Below, one piece after another: positions 1-11,800 of a DNA stretch of 64,000 nucleotides. The position numbers and the translations under genes are program-made. Under the pieces are notes generated by a model. It did not search any database and was not told the origin of the DNA. It was given only the letters and a program-made list of their open reading frames with translations. This stretch comes from Tupaia tana (lineage: Eukaryota; Chordata; Mammalia; Scandentia; Tupaiidae): positions 20,192,759 through 20,256,758 of the forward strand of contig JAKSZU010000026.1 of the NCBI GenBank assembly GCA_026018925.1. Reading direction: 5' to 3'. Each line of letters begins with the position of its first letter. The first letter of the stretch is position 1.

Positions 1-65
1 GCCCAAGGTCAGATGTGGAACTTTCCCCTTGTGTCATGTCAGAGCTTAAAAAGTTTCAGATTTTG

Positions 66-250
66 GGGGTCGGTAGGTAGTGTGGTGGTTAAGGGTGCTG
101 GGTTCCCACATGGCCAACTGTGGTTTGAGTCCTGGATCTGGCCACTCGCTTTCTCACTTTCCCCTTCTCCCTCTCACTTTTTCCCTCTCTGGTCAAATTA
201 AAAAATAAATAAATAAAGTTAAATTATTCTTTAAACAAATTTTTAAAAAT
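66..250 (+). mobile_element. tSINE-S
   Basis: Head GTGTGGTGGTTAAGG, box B-like GGTTTGAGTCC, end CTCTGGTCAAATTAAA. Target duplication AGTTTCAG.TTTTGGG at about 52 and 250. Confidence 0.9.
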
Positions 251-263
251 AGTTTCAGTTTTG

Positions 264-499
264 GGGAACCAGCAAATGATGTAATGGTTATGCTAGACTG
301 TGGTTTGAGTCTCAGACCAGCTGGCTTGAAACTCATGCTGGGCGCTTGTGTGCGCATGCCTAGAAAATTCCCGAGAGGAGAGTAGAGGAGGAGGGATTGC
401 AGTGTGACCCAGGGGGTGATCTCTCACTTTCTGTCTCTGTCTCTCCGGCAAGCACATGCACCCTACAGCAAAAACCTCTCTCTTAAAAAAAAAAAAAAG
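264..499 (+). mobile_element. tSINE-L with deletion in the head
   Basis: L body and CTACAGCAAAAACCTCTC end present; about 20 bp of the anticodon-side head are missing. Confidence 0.88.
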
Positions 500-1079
500 T
501 TCCCGGTCTGGGATTTTCTGGTTAAGGGTGCTCACTTAAGTGTCTACACCCTGGTACGGTGAGTGGTGAGAGCAGTCCAGAGTGCAGGGTGCCTGGTGCC
601 TCCTAAGCGTCCAGTATGAGTGAGCTTCAGTGATGCTCCTCCTCACTCTTCCTGCAGCCCTGCCCTGCGGCGGGGCTGGGAGTCACTCCAAGAGTGTTAG
701 GCCCAGTGAGTGGGATCGCCGTCGAACATACCAGAGCAGGGACAAACCAGTCACATAGCACTGTCTCTGCTTTTTTCACATGGAGAAATTCCAGCCACCA
801 GAGAGAAAATGCAGAGTCGGTCAGAGCCAGGACCCAGGCCCGTGCTAGAAGTGGCGGGGTCGCTCCAGCCGTTGGTCACCCTCTTACCAAGAAGGACACC
901 ACCAAGCATGTTCTCGGAGTGGCTCGTTGGTGATGACAGGCGTGTGTTGCCCCTGTACAGTTTGGTGGCAGACAGTGAAGTGCTGCCTGCTTCGCAGTCC
1001 CAGTGAAGCGGGTCCTTTTCGTCTGATCAGGACAAAGTAAGCCGCCACTTGGCTCAGTTCCCCGGCTCTTAGCAGCGAG
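500..1079. other. Unique sequence, no gene seen
   Basis: No repeat consensus or exon recognised; short open frames only. Confidence 0.4.
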
Positions 1080-1350
1080 GGTCCTAGGGTCTGGAGACAG
1101 CAGATGAGGAGCGCTTCCCGTGCACCGCGCGGAACTGGTTGTCTCCGAAGGGCTTCAGCGCGCTGTGGGAGAGAGGGGTGGCAGCTGGACGTGGAAGGAC
1201 CGGCGGAATTTCCAGAAGCGGTACGGGAGGCAGAGAGGAAGACAGCTCCCGGCGGAGGAAGCAGCACAGGAAAGGCGTGCAGCCAGGGAGCGAGGGCGCG
1301 TTCTGGGAGAGGAGCCATTCGGGTAGCTGAAGGGGGCTGGCGATGTGGGA
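1080..1350 (+). promoter_or_regulatory. CpG-rich stretch, possible SNRNP35-side promoter or first exon
   Basis: About 270 bp noticeably richer in CpG than its surroundings and free of SINEs. It lies 1.6 kb before the SNRNP35 coding exon on the same side. No TATA box or recognisable first exon was identified; this is a candidate only. Confidence 0.3.
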
Positions 1351-1959
1351 GGAAGAGCGAGGGCAGGGCTTTGATTTGGGATTTTGTTCTGTCGGGGGTT
1401 TGGCTTTTTGACCGGAGAAGAAAATATTCCATGGTTCCTGCACCCCATGAGCAACCACGCCCGTACATAACCCGTCAGCTGAAGAGGAGAAAGCAAAACG
1501 ACTCTGAAGGAAAATTCGAGCAAGGGGGAATGTTCAGGGATATTTGAATAAATAATACAGGAAGGTGCTGTTAAGAATGAGAATGACCACATACCATCCA
1601 CAGAGACCTGATTTTTAGCACACGTATTTCGGCTCTAGCATTTGACAGAGGTGGTTACGTAAACATCGGCCAGGCCCGAGATGTTGGCAGGGGCCTTCCT
1701 ATTCTAGCAGAGACTCACATGAATTAATTATCATGTGCCAGGATGAATGACAGCATGCTTGCTGGGCAGAAATTACCATTACAGTAGATCCTCAGGCTGC
1801 AAGGCATGAATGGGTTATTAGCCAGGGAGCTGAGAAGAAATTCTGTATTCCTTTTGAACTGGCGAGCCGACTGCGGGTCCCTGCAGTCTTAGTTCTGCTC
1901 TGTTTATTGTGCAGTGCTGCATTGGAATCACCATTTCCCCTTACAGTTATTTATGTATT
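1351..1959. other. Unique sequence, no gene seen
   Basis: A/T-richer single-copy-looking stretch with no SINE. It could hold SNRNP35 5' intron sequence; nothing specific is supported. Confidence 0.4.
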
Positions 1960-2157
1960 TGTAATTGCCAGAGGACATGTGCTAACCAGAGAAAGAGAGA
2001 CCACGCCCCAGTGGGGTGTGCTCATACTGCAGTCATTTCTCCTTTTCTCCATCCTTCCATCCTGTCAGTATTTTGGGGCTGTCGGGGCCAGGATTCGAAC
2101 TGTGGTTGGCCATGTGGAATCTGGCTTCCTTAATCACTAGGCTATGGGACCCGCCCC
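1960..2157 (-). mobile_element. tSINE-M
   Basis: AATTGCCAGAGGACATGTGC at the 3' end; head GATTCGAACTGTGGTTGGCC, reversed. Confidence 0.88.
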
Positions 2158-2198
2158 GTGTGTGTTTTGATTTCTTGTTTTTTGTTAGTACTCATGCG

Positions 2199-2390
2199 TG
2201 GAGGAGAGAGAGAGAGATACGCCCTTGACAAGGCATGTGGTGAGGCCCTTCCCCTGTCCTTCAGTCAGATCTTGGGCCCCAGGCATGTACCCTGCTGTTA
2301 GGCTGACCTGGGGATCTGAACCTGTGATGGGCCATATGGCTCCAGCACTGCAGTCCAGTGCACTATGCACTGCACCACCCAGGCTGGGCT
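2199..2390 (-). mobile_element. Diverged tRNA-headed SINE
   Basis: The end GATCTGAACCTGTGATGGGC resembles a reversed SINE head, but the body is degraded. An old element, tentative. Confidence 0.45.
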
Positions 2391-2554
2391 GCCTGTGACC
2401 ACTTAAAAGTCTCTGAAAGGCAAGCCTGGGTTTGGATCCACATTGGCTGCTATAACAGAGTTGTAAGTGCCCTCCCGTGGCTGAGCTGGACGGGGCATGT
2501 GAGGATGGGACCCAAGGAGGCAGCCCCCTGCTTCTCGAGGGTTTAGAAGAATGA

Positions 2555-2650
2555 AGCCCATCTGCCTGGCTTTGGTACCGTCTCTTACTAGCTGGGAGGC
2601 CTTAGCCCTGTGGGTGTCCCCTGCCTTCCCTCGCCTCACAGAGGGGTGAA
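2555..2650 (+). mobile_element. MIR fragment
   Basis: Tentative. TTACTAGCTGGGAGGCCTTA followed by TCCCTCGCCTCACAGAGGG, the MIR core layout. Confidence 0.5.
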
Positions 2651-2652
2651 TA

Positions 2653-2880
2653 ACAGGTGCCGTGGTGGTTAAGGTGCTGTACTCCCGGATGGCCGACCAC
2701 GGTTTAAGTCTTGGATCTGGCGGCTTGAAAAACACACTGGGCGCGTGTGCATGTGTGCCCAGAATCCTAGGAGGAGAGTAGAGGAGAAGGGATCGTGGAG
2801 TGGCCATTCCCCCAGGGGGAGATTTCTCACTGTCTCTCTGGTGAGCACACACGCTCTATAGCAGAAAATTTAAAGAAAGT
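2653..2880 (+). mobile_element. tSINE-L
   Basis: Head CGTGGTGGTTAAGGTGCTG, end CTATAGCAGAAAATTT; ends about 55 bp before the SNRNP35 coding exon. Confidence 0.88.
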
Positions 2881-2932
2881 TTAAGAGTTGTACATAGTGG
2901 ATACTACACACACATTTGCTGTTCTCATCCTC

Positions 2933-2937
2933 AGAAA
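2933..2937 (+). other. SNRNP35: SNRNP35 coding-exon splice acceptor
   Basis: TTCTCATCCTCAG followed by AAAATG: a good 3' splice site immediately before the start codon. The 5'UTR exon(s) are therefore upstream, either in the first 2.9 kb or outside the window. Confidence 0.75.
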
Positions 2938-3679
2938 ATGAACGACTGGATGCCCATCGCCAAGGAGTACGACCCCCTTAAAGCTGGCAGCATCGATGGC
3001 ACCGACGAGGACCCGCACGACCGCGCCATATGGAGGGCGATGCTGGCACGGTACGCCCCCAACAAAGGCGTCGTAGGAGACCCCCTGCTTACCCTGTTCG
3101 TGGCCAGACTGAACCTACAGACCAAAGAGGACAAGCTAAAGGAAGTCTTCTCCCGCTACGGCGACATCCGGCGGCTCCGGCTGGTGAGAGATCTGGTCAC
3201 GGGCTTCTCCAAGGGCTACGCCTTCATAGAGTACAAGGAGGAGCGGGCACTGCTCAAAGCCTACCGGGATGCCGACGGCCTGGTCGTCGACCAGCATGAG
3301 ATATTCGTGGACTACGAGCTGGAGAGGACTCTGAAAGGGTGGATCCCGCGGCGACTCGGAGGTGGCCTTGGGGGGAAAAAGGAATCCGGGCAACTGAGGT
3401 TTGGGGGACGGGATCGGCATTTCCGAAAACCTATTAATTTGCCGGTTGTTAAAAATGACCTCTACAGAGAGGGCAAACGGGAAAGGAGGGAGCCCTCCCG
3501 GTCCCGAGAAAGACACTGGGATTCCAGGACGAGGGGAACGAGACCACGACAGGGGCCGGGAGAAGAGGTGGCAGGAAAGAGAGCCCAACAGGGCCTGGCC
3601 TGAAAGTGACTGGGATAGAGGGAGGGACTTCAGGGAGGACAGGAGCAGGGGCCGGGACAGGAAGGACAGAAGCAAATAG
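2938..3679 (+). CDS. SNRNP35: SNRNP35, U11/U12 snRNP 35 kDa protein (apparent 1-nt frameshift near the C-terminus)
   Basis: Protein of the U11/U12 di-snRNP of the minor (U12-type) spliceosome; nuclear, related to U1-70K. One coding exon: a pyrimidine tract and acceptor AG at 2933-2934 lie three bases before the ATG. Residues 1-45 are the family N-terminus (MNDWMPIAKEYDPLKAG). The RRM spans about 51-129, with RNP2 LFVARL (53-58) and RNP1 KGYAFIEY (92-99). A glycine-rich linker (GGGLGGKK) and an Arg/Glu/Ser-rich tail follow. The reading frame opened at 2938 stops at 3601-3603 (221 aa). The expected tail (ERDHDRGREKRWQERE...) is in the next frame and ends at 3677-3679. The total length, 742 nt, is one base over 247 codons, so a single extra base around 3533-3540 (GGGGAACG) breaks a protein otherwise of the usual 246 aa. 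It is convergent with RILPL1, as in human. No poly(A) tail or flanking duplication was seen, so this is taken as the true locus. Confidence 0.93.
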
Positions 3680-3725
3680 AGGCCCACGCTGGGCCCCAGC
3701 GGGAAGGTCCGGCCAGTGAGCATAG

Positions 3726-3882
3726 GGGACCAGCAGGTGGCATGGTGGTTAAGGGCGCTGGACTCCCACATGGCCAGCCACGGTTTGAGTCCCGGACCTG
3801 GTGGCTTGCTTTCTCTTTCTCTGTCCCTCTCTGGTCAAATTTAAATAAGTAAATGAAATAAAGCTACAATTAAAAAAAAATG
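3726..3882 (+). mobile_element. tSINE-S in the SNRNP35 3' region
   Basis: Starts GGGGACCAGCAGGTGGCATG, ends CTCTCTGGTCAAATTTAAAT; about 50 bp after the SNRNP35 stop. Confidence 0.92.
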
Positions 3883-4193
3883 ATTGAAAAAGCATAGAGT
3901 GATTGTCTATACAGTGTGGAGTCTAATGGCTGAATGAAACTTCTGATAATGGGGTTTGGAATAGCTCTCACTGTACCCTGGGATCTAGGCTCAAGCTGAC
4001 ACTTGACATCTTCATCACACAGCTGTAGACATGTTTCTTTCTTTCTTGTTTCTTTCCTGTAGACATGTTTAATGGGACTGAGAAATAATTTTGTACTTAG
4101 TGGCATCTGGAGAGAAGGCCATTTGTAAGGAGCCACCATCCTCATTTACTTTGGCAGTAGGCAATTTGGTTTGATTTTTCTCTCCATCTATTT

Positions 4194-4197
<4 letters not shown>
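3883..4197. other. Probable SNRNP35 3'UTR/downstream sequence
   Basis: Unique sequence with no ORF of note. Confidence 0.4.
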
Positions 4198-4227
<30 letters not shown>

Positions 4228-4464
4228 AGAAGTTTTTGCTATAGGTGCGTGTGCTCGCCCAAGACAGAGAGACAGAAAGCGAGAAATCACCCCCCAGGGG
4301 GGATGGCCATGCCACGATCCCTTCTCCTCCATTCTCCTCTCAGGATCTTGGGCACGCGCGCACACGTGCCCGGCGTGAGTTTGAGCCACCGGGTCCGGGA
4401 CTTGAACCGCAGTTGACTACATGGGAGTCCAGCAACATAGCCATTATGCCAACTGCTGGTCCCA
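4198..4464 (-). mobile_element. tSINE-L
   Basis: T-run, then GAGAAGTTTTTGCTATAGG; ends AACTGCTGGTCCC. Target duplication TCTCTCCATCTATTTGA on both sides. Confidence 0.95.
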
Positions 4465-4569
4465 TCTCTCCATCTATTTGAAATAATCATCTTCAGAGTG
4501 TGGTAAAAGAGGCGATGACCTAAAATCTTTCATACTCATCTGTGACACCCGGGATCCCTAATCTGCCAG

Positions 4570-4575
4570 AATAAA
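4570..4575 (+). terminator. Candidate poly(A) signal for SNRNP35
   Basis: AATAAA on the plus strand about 890 nt after the expected stop, in non-SINE sequence. Another AATAAA occurs near 5644. Which of them is used cannot be told from sequence. Confidence 0.3.
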
Positions 4576-4654
4576 CTATGTCTTTTCCATCTTCATATCT
4601 ATAGCTCAAGAATTTTCTGAGCTGAACTAAGTAATGGGGTAGAAAATTAATCCA

Positions 4655-4912
4655 TGGGCTAGCAGGCAGTGTGAAAGTTAGGGTGCTGGCTCCCACATGG
4701 CCAGCTGCAGGCAGGGTTCAAGTCCCAGACACAGTGGCCTGAAAATCATGCTGGGTGCATGTACGTGTCCAAAATCTGAGAGGAAACTGGAGGAGAAGGG
4801 ATTGTGGTGTGATCATCCCTCTGGGTGGTGGTTTCTCACTTTCCCTCTCTCTGTCTCTCTGTCTCTGGTGAGCACATGCATTCTATAGCGAAAACTAAAC
4901 CAAAACAAAAAT
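4655..4912 (+). mobile_element. tSINE-L/M
   Basis: Head GGGCTAGCAGGCAGTGTGAA, box B GGTTCAAGTCC, end CTATAGCGAAAACTAAAC. Confidence 0.87.
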
Positions 4913-5202
4913 GAATCCAGGGAGATTGGATTTAATACCAGAAGCCAGTCTAAACATTTGGATATTCAGCTACTCTGAAACAAATGGAACTCCACTCTTG
5001 TGCAGAAGGTTATCTTTTTTTTTTTTCCCCTGACATTTAAAATAACAAAACCCAGTTGCAGGGCTGTGACCTATGGTGGTCTCCCAGCCCTCTAAAAAGG
5101 TAAAGCCCAACAGTAGCAGGAGAGCTGAAAATGGAGAGTACAGAGTGGTCAAGACCAGTGAAAGGATTGTAGCTAGGTCTGATGGATGCATTTTGCTTTT
5201 CC

Positions 5203-5467
5203 CTTTTTTTTTTTTTTTTTTTTTTTTTTGCTATAGGGTGCGTGCGCTCGCCAGACAGACAGAGACAGAGAGACAGAAAGCGAGAAATCACCCCCCAGGG
5301 AGGATGGCCATGCCGCAATCCCTTCTCCTCCATTCTCCTCTCGGAATCTTGGGCATGCACGCACACGCACCCGGCGTGAGTTTTAAGCTACCGGGTCTAG
5401 GACGTGAACCGCGGTCGACTACGTGGGAGTCCAGCGACATAGCCATTACGCTAACTGCTGGTCCCTG
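5203..5467 (-). mobile_element. tSINE-L (young type)
   Basis: T26 run, GCTATAGGGTGCGTGCGCTC, many intact CpGs; flanked by GCTTTTCCCT duplications. Confidence 0.95.
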
Positions 5468-6507
5468 CTTTTCCCTCTTGATTATCCAGCCTCTGGTTTG
5501 CCCGAGAGCTGGATCTACTGACCTGAACTTCTGAGGGCTTGGAAGACCCTTACCATTCACATGACTTTCAATACGCTGACACTGGGCATCACTGGCTGTG
5601 TTTCTGAGAGTCTGGGTTCTTAAAATTCAGGATGTTCCATGCAAAATAAACACTCCTGTAGCAGGACTCACATTAATGACTAGGTTTCTGCCTAGGAGAT
5701 GAATCTTCACGGGGTTACAGAAGGAATGGTACCAACCTGGAATGCTGCAAACTGCTGTCAGCTCTAAGAAGAGCTTCCAAAAACTCTGCTCCTTCCTTTG
5801 TAAATGCAGACTTCCCCCGACTCATCGGGTCTCTGTGAACACTACCATTCTGGTTCCACTCCCATTGCACTCACAGAGTACTCTCTGGCATGACACCGAA
5901 CCTGTGTCTTGGGTCAGACTTGCAGGTTCTGCAGCTAAGCTGGACTGCCCATGGCAGAGAAGCACGTGGCCTGAGACGCCATCAGGAGAAAGCAAGCCAG
6001 TGCGGCGTTTACATGGCGGTAAACTCGAGCATCTAACGTGGACGGTTTAAAAACTTTCAGGAAAGACAATACCCCTTCTCTGAACATTCGGGTTTGGTGT
6101 TATACGGCCCCCGGTAACTTTAAGGGAAAACAGCTCCGGGGGCAGGGACTCGGTCCGTGGCCACCAACACGATGAGGGTCTAGAGCCCGGATGCAGCAGT
6201 TCTCCTCCTCTTCTGGGACTGCTGAGCACGTCAGGGTGCAACACTGAGACGAGAGGACGGGAAGGAAGGTCCTGCTGTTGAGGCCTGCATAGATGTGACA
6301 GCCCGGGGTTCCTTGGCCTCGGCACTGTTCTGTTGCCACTCGGGCCTGGGTGCGGGCTGTCCTGGCAGCTAGGGTATTTAGCATCCTTGGTCTTTACCCA
6401 GTAGGGGACAGTAGTCCTTTTCCACCTCATGGTGGCAACCAAAAATGCCAATTGCTGAACGTCCCTAAGGGGCAGTCACCCCTACTTGAGATCTGTTGTC
6501 TTTTTTA
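5468..6507. other. Unique sequence between SNRNP35 and RILPL1 3' ends
   Basis: About 1 kb without SINEs or recognised exons. Could include RILPL1 3'UTR or downstream flank. Confidence 0.35.
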
Positions 6508-6727
6508 AAGTTGCCAGAGGGCACCTATGATGCCAGAGAGAGACTGGGGAAGAACACCCCAAAGGGGTGCGGTCATGCCTCCATCTCGTCACCTCTCCAC
6601 TCTGTAGGGATTCCAGGCACGCGTGCATATGCACTCGGGTGTTACCAAGCTGCCAGTGTCAGGACTCAAACCCTGGTCTGCAGTGTGGGACCTGGCTCTC
6701 AAACAACTGGCTGAGGGGCCAGCCCGA
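6508..6727 (-). mobile_element. tSINE-M
   Basis: GTTGCCAGAGGGCACCTATG start, GGACTCAAACCCTGG reversed box B. Confidence 0.87.
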
Positions 6728-6875
6728 GAACTACTATTAGGAACCAGTACAGAATTATCTTTAGGATATTTTTAACTGGCAAAAAAGAAAGGTACAGAAC
6801 AACACGTATGTGTATGGTGTCATTTATGTAAAAAAGGGAAGGGAAAATACACAATTACATGTATATATGTGGGTC

Positions 6876-7108
6876 TTTTTTGTTTTTTAGTTTTTGCTAT
6901 AGGGCGTGCACTCACCAGAGACAGAGAGGGAAAGTGAGAAATCACCCCCTGAGGAGATGGCTACACAGCAATCCGTTCTCCATTCTCCTCTTAGGATCTT
7001 GGGCACGCATGCACGTGCACTTGGCATGACGTTCGAGCTGCCAAGTCTGGGACTCGAACTGCAGAGTGGGATCTAGCCTCCTTAACCTCCACACCACCTG
7101 CTGGCCCT
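6876..7108 (-). mobile_element. tSINE-L
   Basis: TTTTTGCTATAGGGCGTGC start; ends CACCTGCTGGCCCTG. Confidence 0.9.
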
Positions 7109-7302
7109 GTATGTTACTTTAAAAAATAGTTACATAAGAAGTTTCAGAAAAAAAGTACCCAAGACTGGCAACAAAGGTGGGAGAGCCAGGCCTCACTCAG
7201 TACATACATGCTGGTGTATATTCTTGGAGGCACCTTCCGGTAATTCTAAAGAGCAGGCAGATTTGAGAACTGGTGCTCTGAAGCATCATTACCCCATCTG
7301 GG

Positions 7303-7560
7303 TCTTTTTTGTTTTTAGAGATTTCTGTTATAGGACGCATGTGCTCACCAGGGAGACAGAAAGCAAGAAATCACTCCCCGGGGGATGGGGGTGAGGGGAT
7401 GGCCACACCACAATCCCCTTTCCTCCAGTCTCCTCTCAGGATTTTGGGCATACACAAATACGCACCCAACATGAGCTTTAAACCGCTGGTCCAGGACTCA
7501 AACCGTGGTCAACTACTTGGAAGTCCAACGATGTAACCAGCATGCCCTCTGCTGGTCCCT
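7303..7560 (-). mobile_element. tSINE-L
   Basis: AGATTTCTGTTATAGGACGC start; ends CTCTGCTGGTCCCTG. Confidence 0.9.
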
Positions 7561-8734
7561 GTCTATGAGCTATTGGAAACAGTCTACTGCAGAGTGCACT
7601 CCACCTGATGATTTTAGTGTTCACGAGTAGAACATGGCCTCATCCACAGACGTCTTGAGTGCCGTGAGGAAGCGCTGCCCCTCTCAGGCTTTGGGTACCC
7701 AGCCCTGTGCCCTGGCGAAGAGACAGTGGACAAGCCCCCAGCTCGCCTCCTAGCTCACCGGCTGCAGACAGGACTTCTCTCCTGCCCCTGCAGCTCTGTG
7801 AATCAGCCAGACATGCTACCCCTGAGCCATCTTCCCACCCAGCACTAAGCCCTTGGAATCTCCCCACCCACCAGCCCACATTGCCTAGGCTCCCACGCCC
7901 CGCCCCGTTCCCAATCTGCTTGGGGACATTTGTCTTCTTTGCAGGGGACTATAAATTTGATATAGTGAATGCTAAAAAGAAAAAGGATGCCAAGAAAAAG
8001 AAACAAGCACACAAGAAATGTTGCAACATCTCATCCTTAGCAACTTTGTTTGGTTAGCTCTGCAGAATTCTCAGGGATTCAAGGCACAGCTGCCTTGAAC
8101 ATTGCTACATGCTCTAGGCTCATCTGGAACAAGGTGCGAGGGAGAGCCATGTGGGGGCTCTTGCAAAGCTGGTGCCAGTCTCTGGGTGGGAGGCCTGTGG
8201 TCCTTCTGTTTCTGAGTTGAGCCACCTCATCCTGTGACATCAGAGGCCCTATGAGCATCCTCTATGAGATGCTCCCACCACGACAATGTCAGGAACCTCT
8301 GTAATGCAAAGCCACCCCTTTCCTGCATCCCAGTGAAGTCCGGCACACGTGATAAAACCTCCACACGTAGGTAGGATTCTATACCAACACGTCAAACAGC
8401 AATCAGAGTGGCGAGTGACGTATTTGGCTTAAAGAAGCTCGTGTTACCAAAGTTAGCGCAGAAGTCCAGCCACAGTTCATGGGATTATTAAATATAGATC
8501 CTAAGGGATCGGGCTCATCTGTTACAAACGGTAATAGCCCTGGGTATAAATAAACATTTCTGTAGATTTTGGCGTCGGGTGTTCACTGTCCATCCTCAAA
8601 GCACACAGTCTGTTTGAGGGGTCAGTCTGACGGCGCATCTGCACCGGGAGGTGTGCGGAGGCCGCGACCGTGGGCTCAGGTGCCTGCAGGTGCCGGCCGT
8701 AGAGAGACCACATCGGGGTGGGGCCCGGCTGCGG
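7561..8734 (-). other. RILPL1 3' flank, probable 3'UTR
   Basis: Non-repeat sequence directly downstream of the RILPL1 stop. No clear minus-strand AATAAA was found, so the UTR end is unknown. Confidence 0.5.
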
Positions 8735-8879
8735 TCACAGGTGCTGTAGGGCTTCCTGTCCTTGCTCTGTGTAGCCGTCGTCCCGGTGGGTGTTTGCCCA
8801 CTGGCCAAAGGACTCTGGGATGTGCACGTTTCTCTGGGTGCTGGCCAGGCGCTTCTTATCTCTGGAGAAGAAGCTAAAC
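8735..8879 (-). CDS. RILPL1: RILPL1 coding exon 7 (C-terminus) and stop
   Basis: 145 nt after acceptor GAAAG|GTTTAG. Encodes FSFFSRDKKRLASTQRNVHI, PESFGQWANT and a C-terminus EALQHL, then TGA at 8737-8735. The basic RDKKR cluster and aromatic FSFF are family features. The 3'UTR continues toward lower coordinates and its end was not located. Confidence 0.95.
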
Positions 8880-11800
8880 CTTTCGGAAGGGAAAGCAAGG
8901 ACAAAAATGAGAGCCGACTCCTTGCTGCGCGATGCACGTTTACAACACCAGGGACACAGCAGTGCGTCAATTCAGGGTTTGAGAGGAAACTCGGGGGTGC
9001 AGGTGGAGTTATTTCAGGAAAGCGGCAGAGGATTCTGCATGTCATTTAGTCACGGTACCTCGGCGGTCACACTGAGCAAGGCGTGCATGCGTGTGTAACG
9101 TGAGGCTCTTCCACCTCAGCCTATGGACAGCCTCCCGGTTACCCGTGCCCATGAACTCCTGGCACAAAACCATGGGCTTCTTTAGCTGTCCTGACCGTGC
9201 CAGGAAGGAACACTGCTCCTGCCTTGACGACAGCCCGACTCAGGGGGTTTTGGCTGCCACGGTGCGGGAGGGACACGCGTGCAGCAGACACTGCGCCTTG
9301 GGCCAGTAGTCAAGGTGCATTTCTGACTTACAGTAAGTATATCAGGGATGCAATCCCATCGCAAGCCAAGGAGCACCCATTCTCGAAAGCCATGTGGAAT
9401 GTAAGCTGTTTCTGATGTAAACAGACGAGTGTTTCTAATTTCAATGGTTACTGTTCAATGAATGGGAATCAGGACACTCTATGAAGGGCATGCCAAAGCC
9501 CAGGTTTCGTGGACATTACGGCTCAGGATGTGGCTGCAGTAGAGTTTTCTTATTTATTTAAATTGCCAGAAGGCATGTGTGCTCACCAGAGAGGGAGAGG
9601 GAGAAAGCACTCCCCTCAGTGGGGCGTGGTCATGCCACAATCCCTTCTCCATCCTGTTGGGATTTGGGCACACACGTACACGTGCTCAGCATGTTTTTCA
9701 AGTCCCTGGGACCAGGATTCAAACCATAATTGGCCATGTGGGATCTGACTCCCTGAACTACTAGGTTACAGGGCTGGCCCTAAAGTAGGTATTTTGAAAA
9801 AAAAAAAAATACAGACATTAAAAAAAAACATGAAGTAGATTATGGGTATACACAGTTCTCAGATGAGACAGTGTAGACAGAGCAGGCGAATGACATTTGG
9901 GAAACATCTCTTGGACTTTCAGAAGTGGGTTTCGTGGTGAAAGCCCTTAGAGTTTCTGGTTATAACTAGCCACGGAGCAGCAGCTCGCTTAGACCAAGAG
10001 GCCTTTTTACAACACCTGTGACTATTTCTTTGGTCAGCGTGAACCGCTGGGTGCCTGCGAGAGGGCCAGAAGTCACAAAGAAAAACCCTGTGAGCGGCCC
10101 ATCTAACCAAGGTCTGCTTTGAGACTGCGCAGAGGGACCCGGGCCAGTGAACCTGACCTGGCCCACCTTGGGCACTTCCCAAAACTCGCCCTGAGCTGCC
10201 TTCTGCCCTTCGGTACTACCAGGCTCTAGAAGGCCCCTTCTGTTGTCACCAAGTTCTTCTTACTCTTGAATTCTGGTTTCTGAACTCGGTATGGGATGTG
10301 AGAGCTTTATCATGTGTCCCGGGGGGACAAAAATAGCAACACAGCCCTCGAGAAATCAAAGCTTCAGGTATATTATTTCTGGTCCCCTCTGTCTGCCTGC
10401 CCATTCCCTTCAGCACGGTGGCCGGCAGCGTTTCGTTTTAATCACACCGGGGTGGAAAGGATTTCATGGCCGTGCTTCCTGAACCCCACGGTCACTCCGT
10501 ACCAGGATGGAGTGTTCTCCATCGTGGAGCTGGGCAGGCAGGCTAAGTTTATCTGGTGCCAGGGTCCCTAGCAACTCACTTTCTCTACAACAGATCCGTG
10601 TACCGGCGACTCCAGACTCGATTCCCACACTGGGTTATTTCTGAGCTGTCTCCGCAGGGCGGCCAGGGCAATTAGCAGGCTGAAAATACAGCAGCCGCAT
10701 ACCGCTGTGGCGTGTCACCTCTGCCTGACTCAGCCAGCAGGACAGCCATGGGGCACTTCGGACAGGGAGAGACTTACACATCAGTCCCCTCCTCTCCTTT
10801 TCTCTTTTGTGACAAGATCAAATGGCTGACCGACAGCGGCTTGGCAAAACAAAGCAGTTTAGAAAGCTACGCGTGGAGGTCGAAAACAGGGTTAGTGTCA
10901 CTCGGGATCGCAGTGGACGTGGATTACTGACCCGTCACTTAAAGGACCTTCTTTACTGGATCATGGGCAAGGTGGTTTTAGGACAGAAACAGAAGAGACA
11001 AAGAGAATTAGCAGTGACAGAGCCGGGAATCCCGAGGCTCCGCTCGCGCGGTTCGAGCACAAGGAGCGGCACATCCCAAGACACACTCGACACCCGCTGC
11101 GTGGGGACACGCGGGTGACGGCCATGCAGCTAACACGGGCACGGAGGCAGGCCAGCCTGAGCGGGAGCCGCAGCAGACGCTCCCTAAGCCCAGCTCACAC
11201 GGATCCCAAACCACACGCAGTGCCTACAAGAGAAGGGAGGCGTCGGACAGGCTGCAGGCCCGGGTCATCTATTATCAGTCCCGCGGCCACCATGGGCATG
11301 ATGGCTGTAAAGATCCTGGTCAGGAAAGCACAGGTAGACAGAGGAGAGAGAGACAGGGAGGCGTGAAAAAGAGGCACTCCGGACACCCAGGCCGAGGGAC
11401 TTGCCGATGGCAGAGCTGAGCGGTCCCCGCCTCCAAACTACCTCCTTTCCCCAGGCATGTGGCCCATTGCAGAAACGGGGCCCGTGCAGATGAGGCGACG
11501 CCTGCACGGGGTGGGCCCGAAGCCGGTGTGACTGGTGTCCTGACGAAAGGAACACACAGGAGAACACCACGCGACACCGAGCAGGGCGCGGGCTGACGCT
11601 GAGCCCCTCGGTCTCGGTAAGACACCAGCGAAGGGAGGCCTGGGACCGTCTCCCTCACAGTCCTCGAAGGCACCAGCCCGGCTGACACCCGGATCTCAGG
11701 CGTCCGGCCTCCAGCACCGGGACAACACAGGGTGTGGTTTTTGTGGAGCCCTGGAGGACAGCTGCAGTACCTGGTGGCACCCAGGCAAGAGCGTGGCCCC

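Noticed and set aside
2938-3679. SNRNP35 as a processed retrocopy
   Set aside because: Syntenic position next to RILPL1, a splice acceptor before the ATG, no poly(A) tail and no target duplication.
4171-5534. Many 60-150 codon frames containing CARARQTE-, SREENGGEGI- or HATIPSPPFSS-like strings
   Set aside because: Repeated translations of tSINE-L copies in both orientations, not genes.
7930-8057. Possible plus-strand exon after TTCTTTGCAG with a Lys-rich frame
   Set aside because: Acceptor-like sequence only; no partner exon, no homology recognised, and it lies in the RILPL1 3' flank.
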